Source of the DNA: Phenylobacterium sp. J426
Lineage (GTDB): Bacteria; Pseudomonadota; Alphaproteobacteria; Caulobacterales; Caulobacteraceae
Direction: 5' to 3'
Assembly: GCF_024699945.1 (NCBI RefSeq)
Contig: NZ_JAJOMY010000001.1
Coordinates: forward strand, 930,001-994,000
Length of the DNA: 64,000 nt
Part shown: positions 30,864 through 43,720 of the stretch, one piece after another
Position numbering within the stretch: position 1 is the stretch's first letter
How the letters are laid out: each line of letters opens with the position of its first letter
Made by a program: the position numbers and the translations under genes
Notes under the pieces: model-generated
What the model was told of the DNA's origin: nothing
Seen by the model: the letters and a program-made list of their open reading frames with translations, nothing else
The model's database searches: none

Positions 30864-31127
30864 TTATGCGGCTTCGGCAGCGTGCTCGGCCAGGATGGTG
30901 AGGCCCTCCGGCGTCACGTCGGCGAAACCGCCGCGGACGTCGTAAACCGTCACCTTGCCGTCCTGGTAGACGCGGACCTGGCCTTCCTTCAGCGCCGTCA
31001 TGAACGGCGCGTGGTGGGCGAGGACGCCGAAGTCGCCTTCCGACCCCGGCGCGTCGACCTGGTCCACCAGGCCCGAGAACAGTTCGCGCTCGGGCGAGAC
31101 CAGCGAGAAGTGGAGCTTGTCGGCCAT
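30864..31127 (-). CDS. atpC: ATP synthase epsilon subunit, short form
   Basis: 87 residues: MADKLHFSLVSPERELFSG and GDFGVLAHHAPFMTALKEGQVRV are the N-terminal beta-sandwich of epsilon. The two-helix C-terminal domain that inhibits rotation in longer homologues (E. coli epsilon is 139 residues) is absent. Last gene of the F1 operon, 6 bp after atpD. Confidence 0.95.
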   Translation of the reverse strand: MADKLHFSLVSPERELFSGLVDQVDAPGSEGDFGVLAHHAPFMTALKEGQVRVYQDGKVTVYDVRGGFADVTPEGLTILAEHAAEAA

Positions 31128-31133
31128 CTTGCC

Positions 31134-32684
<1,551 letters not shown>

Positions 32685-33558
32685 CTACAGCGCTTCGGCG
32701 CCGGAGATGATCTCGATCAGCTCCTTGGTGATCTGCGCCTGGCGTGAACGGTTGTATTGCAGGGTGAGGCTGGCGATCATGTCGCCGGCGTTGCGGGTGG
32801 CGTTGTCCATCGCCGTCATCTGGGCGGCGTAGAAGCCGGCCTGGTTTTCCAGGGTGGCCGAGAACAGCTGGGTGGTGACATTGCGCGGCAGCAGCGTCTC
32901 GAGGATCTCCCTCCTCGCCCGGCTCGTACTCGTAGACCGCGCCCTTCAGGTCCAGCGGGGCCTGGCCCGACGCCACTTCCGCCGGCACCAGCTGACGAGT
33001 GGTCGGCGTCTGGGTGACCACGGACTTGAAGCTCGAGAAGACCAGGTGGATCACGTCCACCTCGCCGGCCTCGAACATGTCCTGGATCTTCGTCGAGACT
33101 TCCTCGGCGACCACCAGTGAAGGGTTGCCGCCGGCCTCGTAGGTGGCGACCAGGCGGTCGCCGGCCAGACGGCGCAGCTGGTCACGGGCCTTGCGGCCGA
33201 TGGTGATGACGCGGACGTCCTTACCTTCGGCCGAGAGGGCGTTGATCTTCTCGCGCGCGGCGCGGACGATCGAGCTGTTGAAGCCGCCCGCGAGGCCGCG
33301 GTCCGAGGTCGCCACCACCACCAGATGGCGGCGGTCCGAACCCGTGCCGGCCAGCAGCTTCGGCGCGCCCTCGCCCGAGACGCCGGCCGCCAGATTGGCG
33401 ATGACGGCGGCCATCCGCTGGGCGTAGGGCCGAGCGTTCTGGGCGGCGTCCTGCGCCTTCCGCAGCTTGGCCGCGGCGACCATCTGCATCGCCTTCGTGA
33501 TCTTCTGCGTGGCTTTCACGCTTCCGATCCGATTGCGCATTTCCTTGAGGCTGGCCAT
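32685..33558 (-). CDS. atpG: ATP synthase F1 subunit gamma (frameshifted as sequenced)
   Basis: Rotor shaft of F1. [36 protein letters not shown] is the N-terminal helix. One extra base at the CCC run 32909-32911 breaks the frame after YEYEPGEE; removing it restores [16 protein letters not shown] and the long C-terminal helix ending [16 protein letters not shown], stop at 32685. Reconstructed length 290, normal. An essential gene in most bacteria, so a real knockout is unlikely. Confidence 0.96.
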
Positions 33559-33589
33559 CGCCGGCTACTCGCTCCCGGGTCAGGTCGGC

Positions 33590-35682
<2,093 letters not shown>

Positions 35683-36139
35683 TTAAATCTCGCCCGGTGC
35701 GTGCCATGAGCCGCTAGCGGAGCTTCCGTTGCGGCACTAAAGGCTTGAAAGCGCTTGAAAAAGGCACAAGAGGCCAAGAGCCCGAAAGGCCCCTGGCCCA
35801 AAGCCGCGCGCCTACTAGCACGCGTTCTTTTGCGCCGCAACCGAAGGGGGACCGCCCCGTGGCGATTCTGTCCGATGACGGCGCCGCAGGGTGAGACTCG
35901 CGGGGGCCTTGGCCATAACACGCGAGCGTGAACCTCGGCCTTTGGAACACACCGCACTTTCAAAGGGTTGGTGGTCGCTGCCGCGGATCTGGCGACCGCG
36001 GCGGCCCGTGATCGTGCGCCGTCGGGGAGCGCGACGCGGCTGGTCTTCGGAGTCTTGCATGTCCTGTCAGTGTTTCTCCGGCGCACGGGCGAAGCCCTGT
36101 TGCGCGGACGTCCCGCAATTCCGGACGGAGGGCTGACCC
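35683..36139. other. 457-bp intergenic region between atpH and the RTX gene
   Basis: No convincing gene. The short open frames here have shadow-like Arg/Ala composition. It must hold the promoter of the ATP synthase operon (minus) and of the secreted-protein gene (plus). Visible features are the palindrome ccgctagcgg near 35712-35721 and a gcttgaaa direct repeat around an aagcgctt palindrome near 35748-35760. A ggacggaggg ribosome-binding sequence precedes the ATG at 36140. Confidence 0.6.
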
Positions 36140-38201
36140 ATGACCGGGACAACCCCCTCGATCTCCATCGCTTCGGTTCCCGGCGGACAGATCGGGGTTT
36201 CCGAGGCAGGCCTGCCGAACGGCAGCCAGGCCGGCCAGGTCAGCACCTCCGGCAGCTGGACCTTCACCATCGCAGCGCCGGACGGCGTGGGCGACCTCAC
36301 GGTGGGCGGCTACCGGGCCATCGCCGACGGGGTCTTCACGGCTGGGTCCATCGCGTTCGGACCGGGCGTGCTCTCCGTCACTGCTTATAACGCAGCGGAC
36401 GGCTCGGTGACCGCCGCCTTCCAGATCACCACGCCCTACCAGAGCCCCCACGCCGGGCCGCAACAGCGCTACGGCGATTTCCTGAGCGCCCCGATCATCC
36501 TGACCGACAGGGACGGAGATCGCGCCGAGGCCAGCCTCGGCATCCAGATCCGCGACGACGAGGCGCTGGTCCTTAGCCAGGACAGCGCGACGGTTCAGGC
36601 CGGCCGCGCGGTGACGGGCAATGTGATCACCGACGGCACGCCGGACCGGTTCACCGCGGACGGTTTCGGCAGCGTCACGCGGGCTGGCACGGATACGGCG
36701 GCGGCCCCCGTGGCCATGCCCGACCGGGGCGTCGCCACCGTGGAAGGCGCCTATGGAGTCCTGACCCTCGATCGCTGGGGCGGCTACACCTACACCGCCA
36801 ACGCCGATGCGCCGGCCGGCGCGGTCGATCACCTCCGCTACTGGGCGAGCGACGGCGACGGCGACGAGGCGTCCTCCTGGCTGCACATCACCATTCAGGC
36901 CGGCGGCTCGTCGCCGACCGAGGGACGGATGGTCAACTCGCCCGGCCCCAATTCCAACGTGGTGGGCTCGGCCGGTGCGGACACGATCACCGCCAGCCAA
37001 GGCGGCGACACCATCACGACGGGCGCCGGCGCCGACGTGATCGTGATGTACACCACCCCCTGGTCTCCGCACGTGGTGAAGGACTTCACCCTGGGCGCCG
37101 ACACGCTCGACCTTCGCCCGCTCGACGCCTACCTCGGATCGGATCCGGTGGGCGACAAGTACATCGTGTTCCTGGATGACGGGGCCGGCGGCACGAAGGT
37201 GCTCTACGACTCCGACGGCGCGGGCGCGGGCCAGCAGTGGCCATCGTACATCCTCCACCTGCAGGGCGTCTCATCCCAGGGCCTGACATGGCGCCAGCTC
37301 ACTGGCGAGGCCGGCGGCGGCGGCGGCGATGACGGCGGCGGGAACGACGGCGGCTCCGGCCAGACGATCGTCGCCTCCGGGCCGAACTCGACGCTGGCCG
37401 GCGGGGGGTGGGGCCGACACGATCACCGCGAGCCGCGGCGGCGACGTCATCACCGGCGGCGCCGGTTCCGACCTCTTCGTCTTCGACACCAACCCCTGGT
37501 CGCCACACGCGGTGAAGGACTTCCGCGTCGGCGAGGACAAGTTGACGCTCTCGGCGCTGCTGCGGGACGCCGGCTACACCGGCTCCGATCCGGTCGCGGA
37601 CAAATACGTCTGGCTGCTGGACGACGGCGCGGGCGGCCTCAACCTGCTCTTCGATTCTGGATGGCGCGGGCCCGAGCCCGCAATGGCCGAACTTCGTCGT
37701 GAAGCTCGAAGGCGTTTCGGCGTCGACCACCTGGGCCCAACTCACCGGCGGCGGCGGCGCGGGCGAACCGCCCCCCCGCCGCCGCCGCCGCCCTCTGGGG
37801 ACGGCGAGGTGATCCAGTCGGCAGGCCCCGGCTCCACCCTGACCGGCGGCGCGGGCGCCGACACGCTGAACGCCAGCCGCGGCGAGGACGTGCTGACCGG
37901 GGGTGGTGGGGCCGACCGCTTCGTCTTCGCCGACGAGAACTGGGCCCCGGCCACGATCACGGACTTCAGCGCCGCCCAGGGCGACAAGATCGACCTGTCG
38001 GGGGTCTTCGCGGATTGGGGCTATGCGGGGTCCGATCCCTTCGCCGAGGGCCGCATCATCCTGCAGGGCGACGGTCAGGGCTCGACCCTGGTGCTGCTGG
38101 ACGACGATGGTCCCGGCGGCGACTGGCCGAACTATGTGCTGCTGATCCGCGGCGTCGGCCTGGAAGTGATGCAGGACCCCGGCCACTGGATCTTCCGCTA
38201 G
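36140..38201 (+). CDS. VCBS/RTX-type secreted protein (three frameshifts)
   Basis: Reconstructed length 686 residues. Residues ~1-150 resemble type-I-secreted repeat-protein N-termini (TSGSWTFTI, ILTDRDGDRAEASLGIQI); ~150-255 form a VCBS-like domain (GVATVEGAYGVLTLDRWGGYTYTA, GDGDEASSWLHITI). Then come three copies of a ~125-residue module starting GPNSxxxGxxGADTITAS, with RTX-like glycine/aspartate nonapeptides and a KDFxxGxDxLxL strand. Breaks: G6 at 37403-37408 (one extra), GG at 37659 (one extra), C7 at 37771-37777 (one short). No N-terminal signal peptide, so type I secretion via the C-terminus is inferred. Confidence 0.82.
36944..38201 (+). repeat. three tandem protein-coding modules of the RTX gene
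   Basis: Modules begin near 36944, 37380 and 37824. Modules 1 and 2 share GPNS, GADTITAS, NPWSPH/TPWSPH, GSDPV-DKY, LDDGAGG and W-LTG; module 3 is more divergent (ENWAPATITDFS, GSDPFAEGRIIL) and ends the protein. Pro/Gly/Asp-rich linkers separate them. Confidence 0.75.
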
Positions 38202-38250
38202 TCGGCCAGGCGAGCCCGCTCGCATCCGGCGGGTTGGATCCCAAAGAAAA

Positions 38251-38273
38251 CCCCGCCGGCTCGGCCGGCGGGG
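38251..38273 (-). terminator. Rho-independent terminator of the CC_3452-like gene
   Basis: Stem ccccgccgg (38251-38259) with ccggcgggg (38265-38273), then ttttcttt on the minus strand. 41 bp past the stop of the minus-strand secreted-protein gene; it may also protect against readthrough from the RTX gene. Confidence 0.75.
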
Positions 38274-38314
38274 CTAAGGCAACAGAGCTCGACTAGAGAG
38301 AGCTGCTGGGAGAC

Positions 38315-38659
38315 TTACTGCTTCGCCAGCTGCGTGCCGTCGGCCTTGGCGACCGCCTTGGCATTGCAGTCGGCCAGCTTGGCGTCTTCCAGGGCCTTGC
38401 GGCCTTCGAACGACGACACGGCGCCGACCTTCGAGGCGATGGTCTTGCAGGTGGCGGTGGCGAAGGTCTGCGAGGTCGGGGCGGTCGCCACGCAGGCGTC
38501 GCCTTCGCAGACGAACATCGCGCCGCCGGCGATGAACTTGGTCTTTTCGGCGACCGGGGCTTGCAGCTTCGCGGTCACGGCGTCGGCGGCGAACGCGGCC
38601 GAACCGGCGGCCAGGGTGGTCAGGGCGGCGCAGGCGGCCGCAAGGGTACGGAGCTTCAT
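38315..38659 (-). CDS. small exported protein, CC_3452-like
   Basis: 114 residues from ATG 38659. Signal peptide (LRTLAAACAALTTLAAGSAAFAA), then a ~90-residue mature part with four cysteines (MFVCEGDACVA, TATCKTI, LADCNAK), likely two disulfides. It resembles, from memory, a Caulobacter family named CC_3452; its neighbourhood next to the ATP synthase operon fits that name. Function unknown. Confidence 0.72.
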   Translation of the reverse strand: MKLRTLAAACAALTTLAAGSAAFAADAVTAKLQAPVAEKTKFIAGGAMFVCEGDACVATAPTSQTFATATCKTIASKVGAVSSFEGRKALEDAKLADCNAKAVAKADGTQLAKQ

Positions 38660-38975
38660 CGAGGAGCCCTCCAGCGTTTCGGGGAGTGGCGACGCCCTGC
38701 TCGAGGCGCCGGCCCCTTCCGCCGCGTGGGACCGCCGCGAGTATCCCCACTCACGGCGCACGACGAACTGAGCAACGTAAAGATAACGGTGTTAAGATCG
38801 TATGCGCAACCGCTATTTGCGCAACGCGGCTATGCGGGAATGCAGAGCTGGCGCCCCGGCGGAAGGGCGACGAGGTGCGACGTTCATATCTCGTCAATCT
38901 TGTTTGGCGTTCCGTGCCGCTGAGATATGGCTGCACCGGGCTGGGGCGGCTCGGAACGGTTAGGACGACGCAGAG
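38660..38975. other. 316-bp divergent intergenic region
   Basis: No gene seen. It lies between divergent starts of the small exported protein and PBP1A. A relatively AT-rich stretch (38777-38800) and an 8-bp direct repeat tgcgcaac (38803-38810 and 38818-38825) are the only structure noticed; they may belong to a promoter or binding site. Confidence 0.5.
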
Positions 38976-40955
38976 ATGGCCAATGCGGGACAGGGTGGTC
39001 GAGGACCCCGGCCGCCCCGCGAGAAGCGTTCGCCCCTGCAGGCGCTGATCTATTGGGTGCTGGTCCTGGGGGTCTGGGGCCTGATCTTCCTGGTGGCGTT
39101 CTTCGCCGTCTTCGCGGTCGACCTGCCGGACACCTCCAGCCTCTACGACGTGAAGCGCCAGCCGTCGGTCTCCTATCTCGACCGGTCCGGCGCGCTCGTC
39201 GCCGTGCGCGGCAGCCAATATGCGCCGCCGGTCGACCTCGACCGGCTGCCGAAGCATGTGCCCGAGGCGTTCATCGCCATCGAGGACCGCTGGTATTACT
39301 GGCACTTCGGCTTCAACCCGTGGGGCATCGCCCGCAGCCAGATCTACAACATGAAGCGGGACAGCGGCCCGCTGAGGGGCGGTTCGACCATCACTCAGCA
39401 GCTGGCGCGCAACCTCTTCCTGACTCCCAGCCAGAACTATCGCCGCAAGGCCCAGGAGCTGATCCTGGCCGTCTGGCTGGAAGCGCGGTTCTCCAAGAAG
39501 CAGATCCTCGAGCTGTACCTGAACCGGGTCTATTTCGGCGCCGGCGCCTACGGCATCGAGGCCGCTTCGCAGCGCTACTTCGGAAAGCCTGCCGAGAAGC
39601 TGACGCTCGGCGAGGCCGCCCTGCTGGCCGGCATGATGAAGGGCCCGTCGCGCTATTCGCCGGTCGCAGCCACCGACCGCGCGGCCCGGCGCGCCACCGT
39701 CGTGCTCGACAAGATGGTCGAGGCGAAGTTCATCACGCCCCAGGAACGCGAAGCCGCCTTCCAGACCAAGGTGCGGGTCAACCCCGTTCTGGCCAATCAG
39801 CGCGCCCAGTACTTCACCGACTGGGTCGACGATCAGGTCCGGAGCCTGGTGGGCGAACCCACCGAGGACCTCGTGGTCGAGACCACGCTCGACCTGCCCC
39901 TGCAGGCCGCAGCCGAGCAGGCGGTGCAGCGCGGCGTCGAAGCCGCCAAGGGCCAGGGCGTGGAGCAGGGCGCGCTGGTCTCGATCGACGGTGAGGGCCG
40001 GGTGCGGGCCTATGTCGGCGGCACCAACTATCTGCAGACCCAGTTCGACCGGGCGACCATGGCCCGGCGCCAGGCGGGTTCGGCGTTCAAGCCGTTCGTC
40101 TATCTCACCGCCATGGAGGCGGGCCGTACGCCCGACACGCCCGTGGTGGACGAGCCGGTGAAGATCGGCAACTGGGAGCCGCGCAACTACACCGGCGAGT
40201 ACCTGGGGCCGATCAACCTGCAGACGGCGCTCGCGCAGTCGGTGAACACGGTGGCCGCGCGGCTCGCCAACGAGGTCGGCACCTCCAACGTCGCGGCGAC
40301 GGCGCGCCGCCTCGGCATCACCTCGAACATCCAGCTCGACCCCTCGATGGCCCTGGGCGCGGTGGAGGTCAGCCCGCTGGAGATGTCGCAGGCCTACGCC
40401 CCCTTCGCCAACGGCGGCTTCCTGGCGAGAGGCTATGGCATCGAGCGGATCCGCACCTCGAACGGCCGGGTGCTGTACGACCACAGCGTCGACCGGCCGC
40501 CGCGGCAGGCCGTGATCGGCCAGCCGTCGCTCGCCTACATGAACCAGATGATGCGGCAGGTGATCACGTCGGGCACCGGCACGCGCGCCAGGGTTTCGGG
40601 CTACGACATCGCCGGCAAGACGGGGACCACGAGCGATTATCGTGACGCCTGGTTCGTCGGCTACACCGGCGGCTTCGTGACCGCGGTCTGGGTCGGCAAG
40701 GACGACAACAAGCCGATGCGGCGCGTCACCGGCGGCGGCGCGCCGGCCGGGATCTGGAAGGACTTCATGACGGCGGCCCTGCCCCGGCTGAACGTTCAGC
40801 CGATCCCCGGCAGCATCGTGCCGGCCCCGGCCCAGCCCGATCCGATCGGCGACGTCATCGACGGCATCACCGACTTCTTCGGCGGCGGCCGCAACGATCC
40901 GCCGCCCTCGGAGTTCGACGCGCCCCAGCGCCGCCGCGAAGAGGTCCCGTTCTAG
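38976..40955 (+). CDS. penicillin-binding protein 1A (bifunctional)
   Basis: 659-residue class A PBP that polymerises and cross-links peptidoglycan. Short cytosolic tail, one transmembrane helix (~23-48), GT51 domain with IEDRWYYWHFGFN (catalytic Glu103) and RGGSTITQQLARN, then the transpeptidase with nucleophile Ser369 in SAFK, SVN in AQSVNTVAA and KTGTT. The C-terminus is a Pro/Asp-rich tail ending RREEVPF. mrcA/pbp nomenclature in this group varies, so no symbol is given. Confidence 0.95.
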   Translation: MANAGQGGRGPRPPREKRSPLQALIYWVLVLGVWGLIFLVAFFAVFAVDLPDTSSLYDVKRQPSVSYLDRSGALVAVRGSQYAPPVDLDRLPKHVPEAFIAIEDRWYYWHFGFNPWGIARSQIYNMKRDSGPLRGGSTITQQLARNLFLTPSQNYRRKAQELILAVWLEARFSKKQILELYLNRVYFGAGAYGIEAASQRYFGKPAEKLTLGEAALLAGMMKGPSRYSPVAATDRAARRATVVLDKMVEAKFITPQEREAAFQTKVRVNPVLANQRAQYFTDWVDDQVRSLVGEPTEDLVVETTLDLPLQAAAEQAVQRGVEAAKGQGVEQGALVSIDGEGRVRAYVGGTNYLQTQFDRATMARRQAGSAFKPFVYLTAMEAGRTPDTPVVDEPVKIGNWEPRNYTGEYLGPINLQTALAQSVNTVAARLANEVGTSNVAATARRLGITSNIQLDPSMALGAVEVSPLEMSQAYAPFANGGFLARGYGIERIRTSNGRVLYDHSVDRPPRQAVIGQPSLAYMNQMMRQVITSGTGTRARVSGYDIAGKTGTTSDYRDAWFVGYTGGFVTAVWVGKDDNKPMRRVTGGGAPAGIWKDFMTAALPRLNVQPIPGSIVPAPAQPDPIGDVIDGITDFFGGGRNDPPPSEFDAPQRRREEVPF

Positions 40956-41689
40956 CGTCCGAAGGCGTGGAGCCGCGCGCCCTCCGCCCGCAGCCAGGCG
41001 CGGTGGCGACGCTCGTCGCCGACCAGGCTGCGGACGTGGGCCCAGAACCGAGGGCCGTGGTTGAGCTCCAGCAGATGGGCGCACTCGTGGGCGACCACAT
41101 AGTCGGCGACTTCGAACGGGGCGAGCGCCAGCCGCCATGAGTAGCGGATCGACGCCGGCAGCCGGCCGGTGGCAGGCCGGCAGGAGCCCCAGCGGGACTT
41201 GGCGTCGGCCACCGCCACCTTCGGAACGGCGACACCCAGCCGGGCGCAGTGGAAGGCGGTGCGTTCCGCCAGCACGTCGGCCGCCCGGCGCTTGATCACC
41301 AGCATCACCGCCCGCGCGTAGCCCTCGCCCTCGCCCATGGCCGCGATGCGGGGCGTCGAGCCGTCATCGGGCTCGATCCACTTGGCGCGGCCGGTTCCCT
41401 GTTCCAGGCGCACCGGGCGGCCCAGCACCTCGATCAGCTGGCCGGGCGCGAGCGGCGCGGTCGCCGGCAGCTCGGCCAGCCGCTCGGCGATCCAGCCGGC
41501 GCGGTCCCGCGCGAACGCGGCGGCCTCGGCAAGGTGGCGAAGGCTGGGCGCCGTCGCCACGATCTCCCGCCGCGTGCGGTCGAGGCGCAGCGAGACGCGT
41601 CGCGCGCGTCGGTTCACCCGCAGGCGCACCACGGCGCCGGCGACCTGGAGCTCGTCTCCGTCGGAATAGGAAGCGCGGAAGGGACCCAC
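40952..41689 (-). CDS. YgjP-like M48 family metallopeptidase
   Basis: 245-residue WLM/DUF45-type zinc peptidase: zinc motif HECAHLLELNHGPRFW (HExxH plus downstream histidine), preceded by SRWGSCRPATGRLPASIRYSWRLALAP, the YgjP core. The N-terminal VRLRVNRRARRVSLRLD is also typical. Cytosolic; role not established. It ends in a 4-base overlap with the convergent PBP1A gene and starts 10 bp after the phaZ stop, probably cotranscribed. Confidence 0.88.
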   Translation of the reverse strand: MGPFRASYSDGDELQVAGAVVRLRVNRRARRVSLRLDRTRREIVATAPSLRHLAEAAAFARDRAGWIAERLAELPATAPLAPGQLIEVLGRPVRLEQGTGRAKWIEPDDGSTPRIAAMGEGEGYARAVMLVIKRRAADVLAERTAFHCARLGVAVPKVAVADAKSRWGSCRPATGRLPASIRYSWRLALAPFEVADYVVAHECAHLLELNHGPRFWAHVRSLVGDERRHRAWLRAEGARLHAFGR

Positions 41690-41698
41690 CGCCCCTAT

Positions 41699-42970
41699 TT
41701 AGGCAGCCGCCTCGCCCGTGTCGAAGGCCGGATCGGTGCGGCGGATGAACGCCCGGACCCTGGGATAGATCTCCTCCCGGAACCGCTTGCCGTTGAAGAC
41801 GCCGTAGTGGCCGACGTGCGGCTGGACGTAGTCCTCCTTCAGCTCGCCCGGGATGCCGGAGCACAGCTCGTGCGCCGCCTGGGTCTGGCCGATGCCCGAG
41901 ATGTCGTCGTTCTCGCCCTCGACCGTCAGCAGGCCGATGTCCGAGATCAGGTCAGGTCGCACGTGACGGCCGCGATGGTAGAGCTCGCCCCTGGGCAGCA
42001 GGTAGCGCTGGAACACCACGTCGACCGTCTGGAGGTAGAACTCTTCGGTCAGGTCGAGCACCGAAAGGTACTCGTCGTAGAACTCGAGGTGCTTCTCGGC
42101 GCTGTCGCCGTCGCCGTCCATGAGCTGCTGCAGGTAGCGCAGGTGAGCTTCCTGGTGCTTGTCGAGGTTCATCGACATGAAGCTGGCCAGCTGCACGAAG
42201 CCCGGATAGACGCGCCGACCCATGCCCGGATAGGGCCCGGGCACGGTGTAGATCATGTTGCTCTCGAACCAGGCGAACGGCCGCTCTTCCGCCAGCTTGT
42301 TGGTCACCGTCGGCGACAGGCGCGCGTCGATCGGCGAGCCCATGAAGGTCATGGAGGCGGGGCGGCTCTCCTCGCCGTCCTCGGCCATCAGCGCCGCGGC
42401 GGCCAGCACCGGCGGGCCCGGCTGGCAGACCGCCACGACGTGCGGACGGGGGCCCAGCGCCCGCAGCATCTCGCGGACGTGATCGATGTAGTCGTGGAAG
42501 TCGAAGCGGCCGTCCATCACCGGCACGTCCCGGGCGTTGGACCAGTCGGTGATGAACACCTCGTGGTCCTGCAGGAAGGCCTCCACCGTGCCGCGCAGCA
42601 GGGTCGCGTAGTGACCGGACAGCGGCGCCACGATCAGGACCGCCGGCTCCAGCTCGCGGCGGCCGGCCCGGCGCAGATCGGCGCGGTCGCGGGCGAAGTG
42701 GATCAGCCGGGCCCATGGACTGGACCAGACCTCGGTCTTCCGAACCCGGACGGGCTGGCCGGCGATCTCGACCGTGTCGATGCCCCAGACGGGCTTGCCG
42801 TAGCGGCGGGTCAGGTTGGTGACGAGATCGGAGACGGCGAACAGGCGGCGGCCGGCATCGGTCTCCGCCGCGGGGTTCAGCGGCGATCCCCAGAACTGCC
42901 GGGCGGCCAAGGCCGCGAACCGGAACGGCGTGGAGGCGTAATAGCCTGCCTCGTACAAGGTGTAGAGCAT
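41699..42970 (-). CDS. phaZ: intracellular polyhydroxyalkanoate depolymerase
   Basis: 423 residues of the intracellular PHB depolymerase family, which releases hydroxybutyrate from storage granules. The catalytic cysteine motif is AVCQPGPPVLAA (Cys182), with ITDWSNARDVP and HVGHYGVFNGKRFR containing the expected aspartate and histidine. ATG 42970 is chosen because it gives the family start MLYTLYEAGYYASTPFR; the same frame stays open far upstream only as an antisense shadow. A PhaR-like dyad lies 12 bp upstream. Confidence 0.93.
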   Translation of the reverse strand: MLYTLYEAGYYASTPFRFAALAARQFWGSPLNPAAETDAGRRLFAVSDLVTNLTRRYGKPVWGIDTVEIAGQPVRVRKTEVWSSPWARLIHFARDRADLRRAGRRELEPAVLIVAPLSGHYATLLRGTVEAFLQDHEVFITDWSNARDVPVMDGRFDFHDYIDHVREMLRALGPRPHVVAVCQPGPPVLAAAALMAEDGEESRPASMTFMGSPIDARLSPTVTNKLAEERPFAWFESNMIYTVPGPYPGMGRRVYPGFVQLASFMSMNLDKHQEAHLRYLQQLMDGDGDSAEKHLEFYDEYLSVLDLTEEFYLQTVDVVFQRYLLPRGELYHRGRHVRPDLISDIGLLTVEGENDDISGIGQTQAAHELCSGIPGELKEDYVQPHVGHYGVFNGKRFREEIYPRVRAFIRRTDPAFDTGEAAA

Positions 42971-42981
42971 GGACGCCCCAT

Positions 42982-43000
42982 TATGCTGCGTCGCAACATA
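42982..43000 (-). promoter_or_regulatory. PhaR-like operator upstream of phaZ
   Basis: The near-perfect dyad tatgctgcgtcgcaacata (15 of 16 arm bases symmetric) contains ctgc-N3-gcaa, one base from the CTGC-N3-GCAG pattern described for PhaR regulators of PHA genes. It lies 12 bp upstream of the phaZ ATG. Assignment is inference. Confidence 0.5.
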
Positions 43001-43056
43001 ACATGTGAACCGTAAAGAAGCTCCACAAGCTTCAGTGTCGCAGGACGACGGCGGGC

Positions 43057-43668
43057 TCAGCAGCGCTCGGCGTTCGGCCCCGCCTTCATGGCCGCGGCGA
43101 TCTTCGCGGCGGTCTGGTCGGGCGTCAGTTCGTAGGGCAGCACGCAGACGAAGCGGCCCCTGGGGTTCATCAGATAGGTGTAGGAGGCGTGGTTGACGGT
43201 GTAGTCCGGCCCCTCGCCCGATTTCGAATAGTAGACGTGGTAGGCCTTGGCCGCCGCGTCGACCTGGGCGGGCGTGCCGGTCAGGCCGACCAGGCGCTTC
43301 GGGAAGGCCGGATTGTTCAGATAGGCGGCCATCTGCTGGACCGTGTCGCGCTCCGGATCCACCGAGATCAGCACCGTCTGCAGGTCGCCGGCGCGGTCGC
43401 CCAGCTGGCGCTCGACCTCGGCCATCTCGAAGAGGGTCGTCGGACAGATGTCGGGGCAATGGGTGAATCCGAAGAACACCGCGCTCCACTTGCCCTTCAG
43501 CACTTCCTGGTCGACGCTGGCGCCCGATGCGTCGACAAGCTGGAACGGTCCGCCGACGGTGGCGGTTTGCTCTTCCGAACCCAACAGACCCCGTTGGACG
43601 GCGAGACCGGTAAGGATGGCCAGCGCCAGAGCCAAGACCGCGACGAGCGCAAGGACGCGCCTGGACAT
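43057..43668 (-). CDS. SCO1/SenC family protein
   Basis: 203 residues with an N-terminal anchor helix and a thioredoxin-like domain facing the periplasm. Copper-site cysteines in HCPDICPTT (Cys71, Cys75) and the downstream NHASYTYL histidine. SCO proteins deliver copper to cytochrome c oxidase. In Rhodobacter the homologue PrrC lies with the RegB/RegA (PrrB/PrrA) genes; the same grouping occurs here, divergent from regB with 52 bp between starts. Confidence 0.92.
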   Translation of the reverse strand: MSRRVLALVAVLALALAILTGLAVQRGLLGSEEQTATVGGPFQLVDASGASVDQEVLKGKWSAVFFGFTHCPDICPTTLFEMAEVERQLGDRAGDLQTVLISVDPERDTVQQMAAYLNNPAFPKRLVGLTGTPAQVDAAAKAYHVYYSKSGEGPDYTVNHASYTYLMNPRGRFVCVLPYELTPDQTAAKIAAAMKAGPNAERC

Positions 43669-43720
43669 GCCTCAATCCCTTGCCATGCGGCGCCGCCGCC
43701 ACCGGCGGGCCTGAGCGGCC

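Noticed and set aside
35690..36139. Short open frames between atpH and the RTX gene
   Set aside because: Six-frame shadows with no ribosome-binding site, no hydrophobic pattern and no recognised motif.
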